Shown piece by piece: positions 62,148 through 64,000 of a stretch of DNA of 64,000 nt; positions within the stretch are counted from its first letter, which is position 1, and every line of letters begins with the position of its first letter. The position numbers were made by a program, and so were the translations under genes. The notes beneath the pieces were generated by a model. That model did not search any database, was not told the origin of the DNA, and saw only the letters and a program-made list of their open reading frames with translations. The stretch is from Chitinophagaceae bacterium (GTDB taxonomy: Bacteria; Bacteroidota; Bacteroidia; Chitinophagales; Chitinophagaceae), in contig JADJOC010000009.1 of the NCBI GenBank assembly GCA_016713965.1, positions 1,364,001 to 1,428,000 of the forward strand, written 5' to 3'.

Positions 62148-64000
62148 ATGAAACTTATAACAATAGTTATTGCCTTGTTTTTTAAAATACCATATTCAAG
62201 TGCTCAAAGCAATTTTAATAGTTCAACAATTGCTGACAGCTTAAAGAAAAATGCAAATGCAGTGTACAGGTTAGATGAGGGCGTAATAGAAATAAAATCA
62301 CCCGGATCTTATACATTTAAAAATCACCAGGTAATCACTATTTTAAACACAGCGGGCCTTTCCCATTTAATACAATCATTTAACGTAAGTAAATTTCATA
62401 ACCTGGAAAATGTACAGGTAAAAATATACGACAGTTCAGGTGCAGAAATAAAAAAATATAAAAAGAAAGACTTTACCAGCCAGGTGTATACTGATGAATC
62501 CACTCTGTTGTCAGATGATAAAATTTTGTACCTACAGGCATTTTCTCCCTCAATCCCTTGTACTATCGAGATTGAATCTGAACAACGGATAACATCATTC
62601 ATAGAATTACCGGACTGGGTAATTAAGGCCCCACATATATCTGTAGAAAAAACAAAATTAACTGTGCAAACGCAGGAAGAATTCGATATCAGGTACAATG
62701 TAAAAATATAAAACTCCCCCAACCTGTTATTATCAAAGAAAATAAATATAAAACATACAAATGGGAGATAAATAATATCAAGGCAGAAGATTACGAACAT
62801 CAAAGCTATGAGGTAAATAATTATTTGCCAACAATACAACTGGCACCCCGGTTATTTGAGTATGACGGCTATAAAGGCTCATTTAGCAGCTGGCAGGATT
62901 TTGGAATCTGGAATTATAATTTGTATGAAGAAACAAATACTTTTAATGCACAAAGAACAGGCGAAATTTTAAGCCTCGTAAAAAATAGCACCACTGACGC
63001 AGAAAAAATAAAAGCATTATATAATTATTTAAAAAGAAGTACCAGGTATGTAAGCATACAGTTAGGCATTGGCGGTTTTAAGCCTTTTCCTGTAAATTTT
63101 GTAGATGATAAAAAATATGGAGATTGCAAAGCATTAACCAATTATATGCGCTACCTGCTTAAAGTAGCCGGTATTGCGTCGTATCCTGCTTTAATAAATG
63201 CCGGGTATAACAAATTGCCGGCAGATGTTAATTTTCCGGCAAGCGTTTTTAATCATGTAATACTTTGTGTACCATTAAAAAATGATACCGTATGGCTGGA
63301 ATGCACCAGCAAGAATAATGAATGTGGCATATTAGGGACATTTACAGAAAAGAAAAAAGCTTTGCTGCTTACAGAAAAAGGAGGCATACTAATTAATACA
63401 CCGGCAAGCAATTATAATAATAATATACTTACTTCAAAAACCATAGTGTTATTGGATGAGGAAGGAGGTGCCGCTACAAATTCAAGTTTTTTTTACAAAG
63501 GAGAGTTTAATGATTTTTTTGAGCAAATGCAGCAATATAGCAATGATAAGCGCAAATGGGGGTTTGGGGAATATTTATATTTTAAAAATGCGGATGAATT
63601 TCAAACAGCCGGTTTCGATGTAACTGCAAGTACTTTACATGTTACTGCGGGCTATCAGCAATTATTTGATTTTAAGGCGGGTAGTAAATATTTTTTTAAA
63701 CCGAAAATTTTAAAATTTTCAGAAGCTGTCGCACAGCAAAATGAAAACAGGCAATCACCTTATATTTTTAATTATCCTTACCTAAAAAGCGATACTACAA
63801 TTTATAACCTGGGACGGTATTTTGCGGTAGAATCACTCCCGGCAAAAAAAATAATTAAAAATGAATATGCAGTATATGAGCAGGATGTACAATATAATTC
63901 TGCCGATAGTACAATAACAACCATTACTACATTTATACTAAAGCACAATATTATACCTTCAAAAAATTATAAAGAACTAGCGGCCTTTTTTAGCGAAATG
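62148..64000 (+). CDS. DUF3857/transglutaminase protein with intact Cys, runs off window, one base missing
   Basis: From ATG 62148 the signal (MKLITIVIALFFKIPYSSAQ) and DUF3857 domain read to a stop at 62711. The sequence then continues in another frame (LPQPVIIKENKYKTYKWE...) to the window end, so one base is missing at about 62700-62712. The transglutaminase core keeps the nucleophile in KKYGDCKALTNYMRYLLK, and a His lies in SVFNHVILCVP. It follows the Cys-less paralogue by 11 bases, so the pair probably works together outside the cytoplasm. Confidence 0.7.

Noticed and set aside
1..64000. CRISPR array, rRNA genes
   Set aside because: No regularly spaced direct repeats and no rRNA-like sequence were seen on either strand.

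Overview
The window is AT-rich DNA from a member of the Bacteroidota, most likely a Chitinophagaceae-type genome. The lineage is inferred from TAnnTTTG promoter boxes, DUF6443/Rhs-type proteins, DUF3857 transglutaminase-like proteins and the style of the integrase. Three blocks of different origin can be separated.

Block 1 (1 to about 39.92 kb) is a tailed-phage prophage that starts outside the window. Late genes are on the minus strand from about 20.6 kb down to position 1: small and large terminase, small proteins, tail-assembly chaperone, tape measure, tail-tip and adhesin-like proteins, a glycosyltransferase, portal, MuF-like head protein, a methyltransferase, scaffold-like genes, major capsid candidate and neck genes. 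A ParB-fold/Mom-like DNA-modification pair and two tRNA genes sit beside the terminase. Early genes (23.6-38.2 kb, minus) cover replication and recombination: winged-helix initiator, SNF2 helicase, ParB-fold proteins, a DUF4942-type DNA methyltransferase, an exonuclease and RecT. A divergent repressor/operator switch lies at 38.2 kb. A plus-strand three-gene cluster at 22.2-23.6 kb looks like a moron. One sequence motif recurs at three strand-switch points (4.52, 18.53 and 22.02 kb) and looks like a phage promoter/operator.

Block 2 (39.95-59.81 kb) is a discrete integrated element of about 19.9 kb. It is bounded by a 16-bp direct repeat that is the 3' end of a tRNA-Arg gene. Each end carries a copy of a further 16-bp repeat that may bind integrase. 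It encodes a tyrosine integrase at the right end and a small HTH protein at the left. Its cargo is an Rhs-type locus: a coiled-coil/beta-barrel protein, a SpvB-like YD-repeat protein and a large DUF6443-Rhs protein, then secreted HExxH proteins, then a displaced alternative Rhs C-terminus (JAMM-like) with two lipoprotein genes. The displaced cassette lies between 25-bp repeats and abuts a truncated YobI-like NTPase and a decayed insertion sequence. The two blocks therefore look like tandem insertions in one tRNA-Arg gene whose intact copy would lie left of the window.

Block 3 (59.81-64 kb) is the chromosome flank: two adjacent DUF3857/transglutaminase-like genes.

At least nine genes, in all three blocks, are split by what looks like exactly one missing base, often in a homopolymer. 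Restoring that base gives full-length in-frame proteins. This pattern is better explained by consensus-sequence errors than by decay of each gene, so the split genes are annotated here as single genes.
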